A DNA stretch of 32,427 nt from JADKFD01 sp050250665 (GCA_050250665.1 JBFWOF010000063.1:1-32427); one strand, 5' to 3'. Shown: positions 7,980 to 17,040, counted from the first letter of the stretch. A program made the numbers and translations. Notes: generated by a model not told the origin, from the sequence alone.

Positions 7980-10900
7980 ATGCTAACCACACCCTCACAG
8001 CGTGCCTTGGCCGGCAGCCTGGCCGTGCTCGCAGCGCTGGCCTGTGTGCTGGCGACCTTGGCGCTGCCAGCACCGGCGGACTGGCTCTACTGGCTGGCTT
8101 TGCCGCTGTTGTGCCTGGCGCGGGTCCAACGCAATCCGCGTCAGGCCGCGCGCTGGACCGGCGCCGAGGGCCGGCCACGCGGTCTGCTGGCGATCACGCT
8201 GATACTGGCTGCCGGCCTGATCTGCGAACTGCTGCTCGGCAGCCTGTCGCGCTCGCTGCACCTGCCGGATCACCTCTATTCGCTACTCGGATTCAGCGCC
8301 CTGCTGGTGGGGCTGATCCTGGCCCAGTGGCACACCTGGCCCTGGTTCGGTCTGTTGTTTGTAGGCGAACTACCGGCCGTCGAACGCGACGATGGCCTGT
8401 GGCGTCGACTGCTGGAGCGCGGCCGGGAGCTGTCCGAGCCGGCCGACGCCTATTTCAGCCACGGTCTGGCCGTCAGCTGCGCCGGTCTGGTGGTGGCTGC
8501 CGCGCCGCTGGCAATCCACTGGTGGCCAACCGATCTGCCGCGCTGGCCGTTGGCTCTACTGCTGCTGGCCCTGCTGTTGATCGCCGTCGAAGTCATCCTG
8601 CGGTGCACCGAGCATGCCAGCAAGCTGCCGCGTGCCCGGGCCGATCTGCCGTCGTTTCTGCTCGATGGCAGCGGTCATGCCGAGATCAATGACGCCGATG
8701 AACCGCTGGCGCTGCCGATCGAGCTGCCGGTCGGTCCCGATCAGGATCTGCTGGAGGCGGCCCGCCGCGGTGACGCCACTGGGGTCAGCCAGGCCTTGGC
8801 CGCGGGCGCCAACGTCGAGGCCAGGCCCGGCGCCGAGTCGGCGGATCAGCGCACGCCCCTGATTGCCGCTGCCACTGCCGTGGATCGCGGCGCGCTGCGG
8901 GCGCTGATTGCGGCTGGTGCCGAGGTGGACGCCATGTGCGGCGGCATGACTGCCCTGCATGCCGCTACCCGTGACAGCTATGCCGGGCGCATCGAGGCGG
9001 TGATGACCCTGCTGGCCAACGGCGCCGATCCGAACCGGACCGACGATGCCGGCAACACCCCGCTGCACTTTGCCGCGCTGACCCGCGACGCCGGTATCGC
9101 CCAGAGCCTGCTCGATGCCGGCGCCGAGGTGAACGCCCTCAATCGCGAGGAAATGACCCCGCTGGCGCTGGCTTGCGAAGCCGGAAACTGGCCGGTGGTC
9201 GAGTTCCTGATCAAGCATGGCGCCAAGGCCGATTTGCCCCAGGGCACCCCGGCGCTGCTGTTTGCGGCCGCGGTCGACGGCGACGATCCACGTGGAATCA
9301 AGTTGCTGCTGAAGGCCAGGGCCAGGGTCGGCGCCGCCGCCAGCAATGGCCGAACCGCGCTGATGGTGGCCGCATTGGCCGATAACGCCGAGATCGCCGA
9401 GACCTTGCTGGCCGCCGGCGCGGCGGTCGACGATCGCGACAGTACCGGTCACAGCGCCCTGCTCGAGGCCGCCCGTGCCGGCGCCAACCGCGTGCTGCGT
9501 CGTCTTGTGTTCCATCGCCCGGATGTCAGCGTCAGCGCCGCCCGCGGCCGGCATGCCCTGCATCTGGCCGCGGTGGCGGGCAACGCCAACACCGAGACCA
9601 TCGAGTTGCTGCTGGCGCTGGGCTGCGCGCCGGAGCTGCCGGACGACGAGGGCGCGACCGCGGCGGATCTGGCTGCTGCGGCGGGTCGCTGGCCCCTGGT
9701 GCGCAAGCTCGATCCGGACTACCCGATCCCGAGTTCGCATGTGCTGGAGGACAGCGACGGCGAGGAAGACGACCCGCATATCGAAGCCGATCTGCCCGGA
9801 CCGCTGCTGATCCGCGCCGCCATGCAGGGCCGCTTTCCCTTGTACCAGGAACTGCTGCAGGTCCCCGGCATCGAGGCCGCCGATCTCTGCGAGGCGCTGG
9901 TGGCGGCCGCGCCGCATCAGGATCGACGTTTCGCCGAGGCCGCGCTGGATCAGGGCTACGAGGCCTACACCCGCGATGCCTCGGAATGGTCGCTGTGGGA
10001 GCGGCTGTGTGCGGCGCAGCCGGTGCCCTGGTACGCGCTGGCGGCGCTGTTGGACCGCGCCGAACGCTCGCCCGCTGCGGCAGCCGTGATCCTGCCCGGG
10101 CTGTGCCGGATCGGACGCGAGCAGGCGGCGGACCCGGCGGCCGAGGAAATCTTCGCCCGCGCCATCGAGTTCGCCGACTGCAATGGCCGCGATCCGCAGG
10201 GCATGCCGGCGCTGCTGCTGGCCGTGGGCTCGCTGCCCATCGGCCTGCTGCAACAAATGCTCGCGGCCGGCGCCGACGCCAATGCCTGCGGCGCCCATGG
10301 TGAAACCGTGCTGACCCAGCTGGTCTGGGCCAAGCGCGAGGACGCCCGCGAACTGGCACCGATGCTGATTCGCGCCGGTGCCGATCCGGCGCGACGCAGC
10401 AGCGATGGGAGCACCGCCTCCGGTCTGGCACGGGCGACCGGCCAGAACGAACTGGCGGTGCTGCTCGACTGGCCGGCCGGCGCGCACCCAGGAACCGTAC
10501 TGGACGGGCGCGCGGTGGCCGAAGCCGGTCGCCGTGGCGATCTGGCGACACTCGATCGCCTGCTCGGTCTGGGACTGGATGTGGATGGCCGCGACGCCGG
10601 CGGCGCCAGCGCCCTGCTGCATGCTGCCGGCACGGGCCAGCTGGAACTCTGTCAGGCGCTGCTCGATCGCGGCGCCGATCTCAACGCCAGCTCGGCCAAT
10701 GGCGTGACGCCGCTGGCGGCGGCAATCCTGGCCGGACGCGACCGCGTGGTCGAATGGCTGCTGGCGCACGGCGTGCATCGCGAGAGCGTGCTGCTCGGGC
10801 GGATGACACCGCTGGCGCTGGCGGCCGCGTGCCTGCGCATGCCGCTGGTCGAATATCTGTTGCAGCGTGGCGCCGATCCCGATGGTCGCGCGGGGACGCA

Positions 10901-11366
10901 ATCGCCGCTGCGCGCGACTCTGGCGCTGCTGACTGATGCCGCCCGACCGCTGCCCCTGATCAAGGCCATGGTGACGCGACTGATCGAAGGCGGCGCCAAT
11001 CCCGATCGCCCCGACGAGCTGGGACGCACCCCGCTGCTGGGGCTGCTCGGCAGCGGTAGACCGGAACCTGAGGTGCGCGACGAGGCGCGACTGCAACCGA
11101 TCGTCCAGGCTCTGCTGCAGGGCGGTGCCAACGCCAACGCCGTCGATCGCGATGGCCGCTGTGCCCTGCACTGGGTCTGCAGGCATGGATTGATCCAGTG
11201 CGGCGGCACCTTGCTGGAACTGGGCGCCGACCCACGTATCAGCGATCAGGCCCGGCAGACGCCGCTGGACCTGCTGTCGCCGCGCCACCGGATTCATCTG
11301 GGTCCGGCGCTGCGTCAGGCCGCCGAAGCCTGGAATCGACAGCGTGGACCGCGCCTGGGCGGCTGA
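7980..11366 (+). CDS. Large integral-membrane ankyrin-repeat protein
   Basis: The product is 1128 residues from the ATG at 7980; a GTG at 7953 adds nine. The N-terminal 220 residues hold about five hydrophobic segments (for example LAGSLAVLAALACVLATLAL, LLAITLILAAGLICELLL, WPLALLLLALLLIAVEVIL). The rest is a long array of ankyrin repeats with recognisable TPLHFAAL, ALMVAALADNAEIAETLLAAGA, GANPDRPDELGRTPLL and ALHWVCRHG units, in two blocks separated by a less regular acidic region near residues 590-720. Ankyrin arrays mediate protein-protein contacts, so the layout suggests a membrane-tethered cytoplasmic scaffold. No enzymatic domain is seen. The closest partner is the methyltransferase gene 48 bp downstream on the same strand, which may be co-transcribed but has no obvious functional link. 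Confidence 0.85.
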   Translation: MLTTPSQRALAGSLAVLAALACVLATLALPAPADWLYWLALPLLCLARVQRNPRQAARWTGAEGRPRGLLAITLILAAGLICELLLGSLSRSLHLPDHLYSLLGFSALLVGLILAQWHTWPWFGLLFVGELPAVERDDGLWRRLLERGRELSEPADAYFSHGLAVSCAGLVVAAAPLAIHWWPTDLPRWPLALLLLALLLIAVEVILRCTEHASKLPRARADLPSFLLDGSGHAEINDADEPLALPIELPVGPDQDLLEAARRGDATGVSQALAAGANVEARPGAESADQRTPLIAAATAVDRGALRALIAAGAEVDAMCGGMTALHAATRDSYAGRIEAVMTLLANGADPNRTDDAGNTPLHFAALTRDAGIAQSLLDAGAEVNALNREEMTPLALACEAGNWPVVEFLIKHGAKADLPQGTPALLFAAAVDGDDPRGIKLLLKARARVGAAASNGRTALMVAALADNAEIAETLLAAGAAVDDRDSTGHSALLEAARAGANRVLRRLVFHRPDVSVSAARGRHALHLAAVAGNANTETIELLLALGCAPELPDDEGATAADLAAAAGRWPLVRKLDPDYPIPSSHVLEDSDGEEDDPHIEADLPGPLLIRAAMQGRFPLYQELLQVPGIEAADLCEALVAAAPHQDRRFAEAALDQGYEAYTRDASEWSLWERLCAAQPVPWYALAALLDRAERSPAAAAVILPGLCRIGREQAADPAAEEIFARAIEFADCNGRDPQGMPALLLAVGSLPIGLLQQMLAAGADANACGAHGETVLTQLVWAKREDARELAPMLIRAGADPARRSSDGSTASGLARATGQNELAVLLDWPAGAHPGTVLDGRAVAEAGRRGDLATLDRLLGLGLDVDGRDAGGASALLHAAGTGQLELCQALLDRGADLNASSANGVTPLAAAILAGRDRVVEWLLAHGVHRESVLLGRMTPLALAAACLRMPLVEYLLQRGADPDGRAGTQSPLRATLALLTDAARPLPLIKAMVTRLIEGGANPDRPDELGRTPLLGLLGSGRPEPEVRDEARLQPIVQALLQGGANANAVDRDGRCALHWVCRHGLIQCGGTLLELGADPRISDQARQTPLDLLSPRHRIHLGPALRQAAEAWNRQRGPRLGG

Positions 11367-11414
11367 GCCCGCGGCACTCTGTCATTCTATACCCTTACCT
11401 GCCGATGACCGACC

Positions 11415-12518
11415 ATGAACAAGCCACCCCCGAAGCGCGGCGGCAAGCCGCCCAGACGCGAACCTGTAGCGCGCGAGCAGAGCGTCTATCGCCACCCTGA
11501 CGCCCAGGCCCAGGTACCGCCCGAGAAGCCCTCGCCGTGGAAGCGCGAAGAGCGCGGCGCGCGCCCGGGGCCGGCAACACCGCGTTCTGACAGCACTCGC
11601 GGCAAGCCGGGCGACAGCCGCGGGCCGCGCGCCGAGGGGCAGAGCCCCTATGGCCGCGGACCGCGCAGTGAGAGTGACACCGCCCGTGCCCGGCCGGAAC
11701 GTGGCGAGCGTCCGACCGCGGCCGCGAGGCCGTGGGCGAATCCGGGGCCCGAGGTGGTGGCCCCGGTCGATGATCGTGATGCCCAGCGCAAGCGCGAGGT
11801 CCGCATCTACGGGCGTGCTGCCTGTCTGGCGCTGGCGGAGGATCGCTTCGAGGGCATCCGCAAGCTCTATTGCACCCGCCAGCGCGGCCGCGAACTGGCG
11901 CCGCTGCTGGCGCGACTGGCGGCCGCGCGCATCGGTTTCAACGAGGTCGAAGAGGCCGATCTGGAGCGCCTGACCGCTTCGCAGCACCACGAAGGCGTGG
12001 CCATGGACGTGTTGCGCCTGGAACAGCCCAGTCTGAGCGAGCTGCTCGACGCGCTGGGTCGCCAGAGCGGCCCGGCCTGTCTAGTGGCGCTGGCCGGGGT
12101 CGGCAACCCGCACAATTTCGGTGCCATCCTGCGCAGCGCCGTCCATTTCGGCGCCCGCGCGGTGCTGATTCCCGCCGATTCGGCGCTGACCCTGGCCGGC
12201 GCCGTCTACCGCGTGGCCGAGGGCGCCGCCGAGCGCGTGCCGGTGGTGCGTTTTCCCGACCTCAGCGCATTGCGGGCAAAAGGCTTCGAACTGGTGGCTA
12301 CCGCCAGCCAGGGCGAGCGCAGCCTCTATCGAGACGCCTTGCCGGCGCGCAGCATCCTGCTGTTCGGCGCCGAAGGTGCCGGCTTGAGTCCGCACGCACT
12401 GGAACTGGCCGACGCCCGCTATGCCATCCCCGGCAGCGGCCGCGTCGACAGCCTCAACGTGGCCCAGGCCGTGGCCGTGGTCCTGGGCGAATGGTGGCGC
12501 GGCGCAAGGGTGGGCTGA
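11415..12518 (+). CDS. SpoU/TrmH-family RNA 2'-O-methyltransferase (RlmB-like) with long basic N-terminal tail
   Basis: The product is 367 residues. Residues 129-367 form a normal SpoU (SPOUT) methylase: a substrate-binding N-domain (VRIYGRAACLAL), motif 1 (NPHNFGAILRSAVHFGA, 231-247, with the catalytic-type Asn and Arg), motif 2 (LLFGAEGAGLS) and motif 3 (IPGSGRVDSLNVAQAVAV), which forms the SAM-binding knot. Family members methylate the 2'-OH of a guanosine in 23S rRNA (RlmB) or of tRNA; which of these applies here is not decidable. The first 125 residues are an Arg/Pro/Gly/Glu-rich, probably disordered extension absent from the roughly 245-residue E. coli enzyme. It would suit non-specific RNA binding. 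The stop is followed within 20 bp by a REP element. Confidence 0.85.
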   Translation: MNKPPPKRGGKPPRREPVAREQSVYRHPDAQAQVPPEKPSPWKREERGARPGPATPRSDSTRGKPGDSRGPRAEGQSPYGRGPRSESDTARARPERGERPTAAARPWANPGPEVVAPVDDRDAQRKREVRIYGRAACLALAEDRFEGIRKLYCTRQRGRELAPLLARLAAARIGFNEVEEADLERLTASQHHEGVAMDVLRLEQPSLSELLDALGRQSGPACLVALAGVGNPHNFGAILRSAVHFGARAVLIPADSALTLAGAVYRVAEGAAERVPVVRFPDLSALRAKGFELVATASQGERSLYRDALPARSILLFGAEGAGLSPHALELADARYAIPGSGRVDSLNVAQAVAVVLGEWWRGARVG

Positions 12519-12535
12519 TCGGGATTGCGCTTCAC

Positions 12536-12612
12536 CTGTGGGAGCGGGCTCTGCCCGCGACAGCTTCACGGCTGCTTGCGGTCATTGATCGCGGCTGAAG
12601 CCGCTCCCACAG
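12536..12612. repeat. REP-type palindrome (CTGTGGGAGCGG family)
   Basis: Outer arms CTGTGGGAGCGG at 12536 and CCGCTCCCACAG at 12612 pair almost perfectly, with further pairing of GGCTCTGCCCGCGAC-type and GATCGCGGCTGAAGCC segments. This is the familiar Pseudomonas/Xanthomonas-type REP pair. It lies between convergent genes (methylase and GDSL hydrolase), where it could limit read-through. Confidence 0.85.
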
Positions 12613-12743
12613 TGCCGCAAGGAGTCCACGCGGGTATTGCCACTGACCCTGGGCGGCGCGCACCGAAGGTGTTTCGCGAATTCGGCGAAATGCGGGACTG
12701 GCGCTTCATCTTGTCACGTAGCCTGCTGCGCAGCCAACGTGAC

Positions 12744-13457
12744 CTACCAGTGACGGGCAGCCACGCTCGCCGCCACCGCCTCGGCCCAGACGCGGCAGGC
12801 GCCGGCATTGGGGTGGTAGCCATCGCTGGCGAAGGCGGTCGGATCTTCGGGGACCGGTGTCGGCAAGTGGACGATGCCCTGCAGGCTCGAGGCCAGCGCC
12901 TGGCCGACCTGGTCGAGGCGCGCCGCGCGCCAGCCGAACACCTGTCGCAGCGGCATCGGCAGACCGGGGAAACGCCCCATCGGCGGCACGCCGGCCAGCA
13001 TGATCTGCGCTTGCGGCGAATGCTCGGCCAGCGCCCGCAGCAGCGTCTGCAAAGCCTCGCGCCAGCGGCGTGCGGTGCTCAGCTGGGTGACGTCGTTGAC
13101 GCCGACGGACACGAACACCCAGTCGGCCGGTGCCAGCGCCTGCAATTGCGGCAGTTGAGCCAGCAGATCGGCACAGGTCGCGCCGTTGTTTCCAAGCGCC
13201 TGCCAATGGACCTGACAAGCGTGCTTCCTGGCCAGCGCCCGGGCCAGTTGCCCGGGCAGTGCCTCGCTCAGCTGCTCGACGCCAACGCCGGCAATGATCG
13301 AGTCGCCGATCAGCAGCAGTCGCCGCGGACTGCCGTCGCCGACCACGCCCGCGCTCGGTCCGGCGGCCGGTGGCAAGCGCTGCGCAGTGCGCTTGACCCA
13401 CAGGCCCTGCGGCAGCAGCAGCGGCAAGGACAACCAGAACAGCGGACGTTTAAGCAT
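12744..13457 (-). CDS. SGNH/GDSL-type hydrolase, exported
   Basis: The product is 237 residues from the ATG at 13457, which starts a short N-terminal hydrophobic segment (MLKRPLFWLSLPLLL). The frame is also open from 13517. All SGNH blocks are present: block I LLLIGDSIIAG (Ser53), block II with GNNGAT (Asn91), block III VSVGVNDVT (Asn121), and block V SDGYHPN (Asp212, His215). These enzymes are esterases, lipases or acyl hydrolases. The size and motif spacing resemble TesA-like arylesterases and lysophospholipases. The substrate is unknown; the N-terminal segment suggests a periplasmic or membrane-tethered location. Confidence 0.88.
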   Translation of the reverse strand: MLKRPLFWLSLPLLLPQGLWVKRTAQRLPPAAGPSAGVVGDGSPRRLLLIGDSIIAGVGVEQLSEALPGQLARALARKHACQVHWQALGNNGATCADLLAQLPQLQALAPADWVFVSVGVNDVTQLSTARRWREALQTLLRALAEHSPQAQIMLAGVPPMGRFPGLPMPLRQVFGWRAARLDQVGQALASSLQGIVHLPTPVPEDPTAFASDGYHPNAGACRVWAEAVAASVAARHW

Positions 13458-13582
13458 GGTTGAAGGATCGTTCTTGTCGTCATCAGCGGTTGCGGCCAGA
13501 CGCCCTTCCCCAATCAAGCATCCTTGCGGGGAGCGAGCCTTGGGTAGGCCGGAGCCGCCGATCCGGGTACAAGGAGCTGCGC

Positions 13583-13663
13583 GTAGCCTGGTGTGCCGCG
13601 CAGCGGCTCACCGGGGCTTTTTCGCGTCACCGCCCGGAGAGCGCTGCGCGCACTTCGGGCTAC
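13583..13663. repeat. GTAGCC...GGGCTAC palindromic repeat, copy A
   Basis: Imperfect inverted repeat with arms GTAGCCTGGTGTGCCGCGCA and TGCGCGCACTTCGGGCTAC, and inner arms around CACCGGGGC/GCCCGGAGAG. It belongs to the same general type as 24458-24536. It lies in the 287-bp spacer between the GDSL hydrolase and the dehydrogenase. Confidence 0.65.
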
Positions 13664-13744
13664 AAGAGCCGGTACTGGCCGTAATATGGCAATTCAACAA
13701 CTTACGATATGGGTTCATGGAAAGCGCAGCGAAGCCATCCAGTG

Positions 13745-14647
13745 CTACTTCCCCTGAACGTCAAACAGGCGCCGCTTGATCCGGATCAGCGAGGAAATCT
13801 CGTCATCGCCACGGCCCTCGGCCAGCAGCTGGCTGTAATCGGCATGGGCGCCATCGACGCTGGACAGGCGCGCGCCCAGCGCTGCGGCCATGCTCTGGAC
13901 GATACCCAGATCCTTGTGCAGCAGCGCCAGCTTGAAGCCGCTGTCGAAGCGTCCTTCGAGCATGCTCAGGCCGCGTTTTTCGAGAAACCAGCTGTTGGCG
14001 GCGCCGGCGGTCAGTACCGCCAGCAGGGGCTCGCGCGGTAGTCCCAGCGCCTCGCCGAAAGCCAATGCCTCGCACACGCCCTCGGCAATGCCGCCAATCA
14101 TGACCTGATTGACTGCCTTGGTAGCCTGGCCGGCGCCGACCGGGCCCATCCGCGTCACTCGCAGCGAGAAGGCCTCGAAAGCCGCTTTGGCCCGATCCAA
14201 TACCGATTCGTCGCCACCGACCATGACGCTCAAGCGCCCATTGCGTGCACCCTCGACGCCACCGGTCAAGGGCGCATCCAGAAAATCGACACCGATCTGC
14301 GCCAGATCGGCGGCCAGATCGATGGCGGTCTGGCGGCTCACGGTCGAGGTGTCGACGACGATGCTGCCGCGACGCAGGCCCGGCCGCAGCGCGGCGACCA
14401 CGGCCCGCACATCGGCATCGGCCGACACGCAGACGAAGACCAGATCGCTGAGCAAGGCCACATCGGACAGCGCTTCAGGCGCGGCCACATCGAGCTCTGC
14501 CGCCAGCGCCTGAGCCTTCGCAGTCGTCCGATTCCAGACGGCAGTGAGCAGGCCGCGAGCAGCAAGATGACGGGCCATCGGCTCGCCCATGGCACCCAGG
14601 CCGACGAAGGAACAGCGCAGGGTGGGGTTGGAGGAAGCGTCAGTCAT
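13745..14647 (-). CDS. NAD(P)-dependent 3-hydroxyisobutyrate dehydrogenase-family oxidoreductase
   Basis: The product is 300 residues, the normal length for the beta-hydroxyacid dehydrogenase family. The N-terminal Rossmann nucleotide-binding loop is FVGLGAMGEPMA (residues 14-25), followed by VVDTSTVS, the substrate-binding FLDAPLTGGVEGA loop (122-134), and the catalytic lysine in GAGQATKAVNQ (Lys177). Family members reversibly oxidise 3-hydroxyisobutyrate, tartronate semialdehyde or related short acids. None of the usual valine-degradation genes (mmsA, acyl-CoA dehydrogenase) is next to it, so the substrate is left open; a glyoxylate/succinic-semialdehyde reductase role is also possible. Cofactor preference was not assigned. 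Confidence 0.87.
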   Translation of the reverse strand: MTDASSNPTLRCSFVGLGAMGEPMARHLAARGLLTAVWNRTTAKAQALAAELDVAAPEALSDVALLSDLVFVCVSADADVRAVVAALRPGLRRGSIVVDTSTVSRQTAIDLAADLAQIGVDFLDAPLTGGVEGARNGRLSVMVGGDESVLDRAKAAFEAFSLRVTRMGPVGAGQATKAVNQVMIGGIAEGVCEALAFGEALGLPREPLLAVLTAGAANSWFLEKRGLSMLEGRFDSGFKLALLHKDLGIVQSMAAALGARLSSVDGAHADYSQLLAEGRGDDEISSLIRIKRRLFDVQGK

Positions 14648-14694
14648 GGTGGGTTACCCGGATGGTGGGTGGTCGGGGCACGGGAAAGCTACGG

Positions 14695-14851
14695 CAGAAG
14701 CGACTCGCGCGCAGACGCGGAGGACGCGGAGACGGCAAAAGCGCAACTCTTGCGAGTCCAGCCTTTTGCCGACGTGTTTGTTTGACGACGACAATCAGCA
14801 TTCATGGCTCTTCTCCGCGCTCTCCGCGTCTCCGCGTGAGACTGCTTCTCG
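14695..14851. repeat. Inverted repeat with CGCGGAGACGC / GCGTCTCCGCG arms
   Basis: The left arm (CAGAAGCGACTCGCGCGCAG, then ACGCGGAGGACGCGGAGACG) and the right arm (CTCCGCGCTCTCCGCGTCTC, then CGTGAGACTGCTTCTCG) form an imperfect inverted pair about 157 bp across. The purine-rich GCAGACGCGGAG text is related in style to the TTCTCTGCGTCC repeats at 4026 and 30952. It occupies most of the spacer between speA and the dehydrogenase gene. Confidence 0.65.
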
Positions 14852-14878
14852 TGCGTCACGGGAAAACAATGCAAAAGC

Positions 14879-14896
14879 GTCCGGACAAGTCCGGAC
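14879..14896 (-). terminator. Possible speA terminator: GTCCGGAC-TT-GTCCGGAC hairpin
   Basis: On the minus strand an 8-bp stem with a 2-nt loop begins 16 nt after the speA stop codon and is followed by GCTTTTGCATTGTTTTCC, a moderately T-rich tail. The loop is unusually tight. The same core (GTCCAGACTTGTCTGGACGCTT) is a repeated element near 24383-24667, so this may be a repeat rather than a dedicated terminator. Confidence 0.4.
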
Positions 14897-14911
14897 CCAC
14901 GACAGCCCGCC

Positions 14912-16789
14912 TCACTCGTCATGCAGATAGGTATAGCCTGACAGGCCAGCTTCCAAGGCCTCGGCCACACGCTTGGCGTCGGCCGGATCGAGTTTGGCGG
15001 CGCTGATCTTGGCGCGGTAGGCCATGCGCAGACGGTCGATGTCGTAGCCCACGTACTTGAGCAGTTCATCGGTGGTGTCGCCCTGGCGCTCGTCCTCGAG
15101 CACGAAGCCGCTGTCGGTCAGGCGCACGCTGACGCTGTCGGTATCGCCGAAGAGATTGTGGATATCGCCGAGCGTTTCCTGGTAGGCGCCGACCATGAAC
15201 ACGCCCAGGTGATAGGGCTTGCCCGGCTCCGGCGCATGCACCAGCAAGGTCGATTGCAGGCTTTCGTCGTCGACATAGTGGTCGATGCGTCCATCGGAAT
15301 CGCAGGTCAGGTCCTCGAGCACGGCGCGACGCTCCGGACGCTGATCCAGACCCTCCATCGGCATGATCGGGAAGACCTGCTCCAGTGCCCAGATATCGGG
15401 CATGGACTGGAACACCGAGAGGTTGATGAAGAACTTGTCGGCCAGCTTTTCGGTGAGTTCGGCGATGGCCTGCTGCTGACCACGGCTGTCGCTGCGCATG
15501 CGCGCCAGCACGGCGTGGACGATGGCGTAATAGACATCATCCAGCGCCGCGCGCTCGGCCAGGTCGATGGCCCCCATGGCAAACAGGGTCTGGCCTTCCT
15601 GCTGATAGTGCTGGGCCTCGTGATACAGCTCCAGCAAGGGCCGGCGGTCGAGATCGGCATAAAGCTCGCGCAGATGGCGCAAGGCATGCGAATGGCTGTC
15701 GTCACCGGCCGTGGGATTGCCCTCGGGCATGCGCTCGACGGCGGTGACGTCGGTGATCATCACGGCGTGGTGGGCGGTCAGGGCGCGGCCGGATTCGGTG
15801 ACCACGCGCGGATGCGGCAAACCGTGTTCGGCACAGGCCTCGGCCAGCGGATCGACAATGCTCTGGGCGTATTGGTCGACGCCGTAGTTCATCGAACAGA
15901 AGCTGCGCGAGCGGGTGCCTTCATAGTCGACACCGAGGCCGCCACCGACATCGACGTGGGTGATGCCATGGCCGAGCTTGGACAGCTCGACGAAATAGCG
16001 CACCGCCTCACGCATGCCCTGGGCGATGTCGCGCACATTGGAAATCTGCGAGCCCATGTGGAAATGCAGCAGTTTCAGCGCATTGCCCAGGCCGGCCTTG
16101 TTCAGCGCGGCCGACAGCTCCAGCACCTGCCGTGGCATCAGCCCGAACTTGGCCTTGTCGCCGCCGGTGTTCTGCCATTTGCCGGCACCGATGGACACCA
16201 GCCGCATGCGCACGCCCAGCAGCGGCTCGACGCCCAGGCGTGCAGCCTCCTCGATCACCAGCTGCAGCTCGTTGGCCTTTTCGATGACGATGTAGACATC
16301 CAGACCGAGCTTGCGGCCGATCAGGGCCAGGCGGATGTACTCGCGATCCTTGTAGCCGTTGCAGATCACGGTGCCGCCACGACTCATCGCCAGCACCGTC
16401 ATCAGCTCGGGCTTGCTGCCCGCTTCCAGGCCAAAGCCCTCATTGCCGGCATCGACCAGAGCGCGGACCACCGCCCGCTGCTGGTTGACCTTGATCGGGA
16501 ACACCGCGGTGTAGCCACCGCCGTAGTCGCGTTCGCTCATGGCCCGGGCGAAGGCGCCCTGCAGGCGCTGCAGACGGTCGCCCAGGATTTCCGGAAAACG
16601 CACCAGCAGCGGGATGCGCAGGCCCTGACGGGTCGCCGTGGCGATGATGTCCGGCAAGGCCACGGCCTGACCCTCGGCGCCATGCGGGCGCACCACCACG
16701 CGACCGTCGGCGGCCACATCGACATAGCCTTCCGACCAGTGCGCCACGCTGTAGCTGCGCTGCGCGTCGGCAATCGTCCAATCCGTCAT
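14912..16789 (-). CDS. speA: Biosynthetic arginine decarboxylase
   Basis: The product is 625 residues, slightly shorter than the 658 of E. coli SpeA. It decarboxylates arginine to agmatine as the first step of the agmatine route to putrescine and polyamines, using PLP in the cytoplasm. The PLP-lysine motif is AVFPIKVNQQ (Lys100) in the fold-type III barrel. Other diagnostic segments are VICNGYKDREYI, LLHFHMGSQISN, HVDVGGGLGVDYEGT, CSMNYG and VVTESGRALTAHHAV, then a C-terminal helical and beta-domain ending LSGYTYLHDE. The agmatinase gene speB, often adjacent in other genomes, is not in this window. The ATG at 16789 gives the expected N-terminus, though its ribosome site is weak. Confidence 0.96.
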   Translation of the reverse strand: MTDWTIADAQRSYSVAHWSEGYVDVAADGRVVVRPHGAEGQAVALPDIIATATRQGLRIPLLVRFPEILGDRLQRLQGAFARAMSERDYGGGYTAVFPIKVNQQRAVVRALVDAGNEGFGLEAGSKPELMTVLAMSRGGTVICNGYKDREYIRLALIGRKLGLDVYIVIEKANELQLVIEEAARLGVEPLLGVRMRLVSIGAGKWQNTGGDKAKFGLMPRQVLELSAALNKAGLGNALKLLHFHMGSQISNVRDIAQGMREAVRYFVELSKLGHGITHVDVGGGLGVDYEGTRSRSFCSMNYGVDQYAQSIVDPLAEACAEHGLPHPRVVTESGRALTAHHAVMITDVTAVERMPEGNPTAGDDSHSHALRHLRELYADLDRRPLLELYHEAQHYQQEGQTLFAMGAIDLAERAALDDVYYAIVHAVLARMRSDSRGQQQAIAELTEKLADKFFINLSVFQSMPDIWALEQVFPIMPMEGLDQRPERRAVLEDLTCDSDGRIDHYVDDESLQSTLLVHAPEPGKPYHLGVFMVGAYQETLGDIHNLFGDTDSVSVRLTDSGFVLEDERQGDTTDELLKYVGYDIDRLRMAYRAKISAAKLDPADAKRVAEALEAGLSGYTYLHDE

Positions 16790-17040
16790 CGACCGGGCAC
16801 CCGAAAAACCTAGAGGGGGCGCAGTCTAATGGAGGAGTGTGACTTTGGGGGTCGCAGCGTTCCGCTACATGAACCGAAACCCGGGTGGTTCTTGCGGCTG
16901 CTGTGGAGGGCGCCGCGCTGCGGCGCCGCTTTGCTGACTGTCAGCGTAGGCCGGGTCCTTCGCGTCGACAGGCTTGATCGAGCCGGGATCGACACACGCG
17001 AGGCGCCCGGCGCTTTGCGGTTTACAAAGCTGCTGTCGCT

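Noticed and set aside
8556..11297. A 913-codon leftward open frame opposite the ankyrin gene
   Set aside because: The periodic composition (GAGIEQ, GIGATLQQ) merely mirrors the ankyrin repeats on the other strand; no start signal or family resemblance.
15158..16813. A 551-codon rightward open frame opposite speA
   Set aside because: speA is unambiguous on the other strand; the His/Gln/Ala-rich translation is a shadow.
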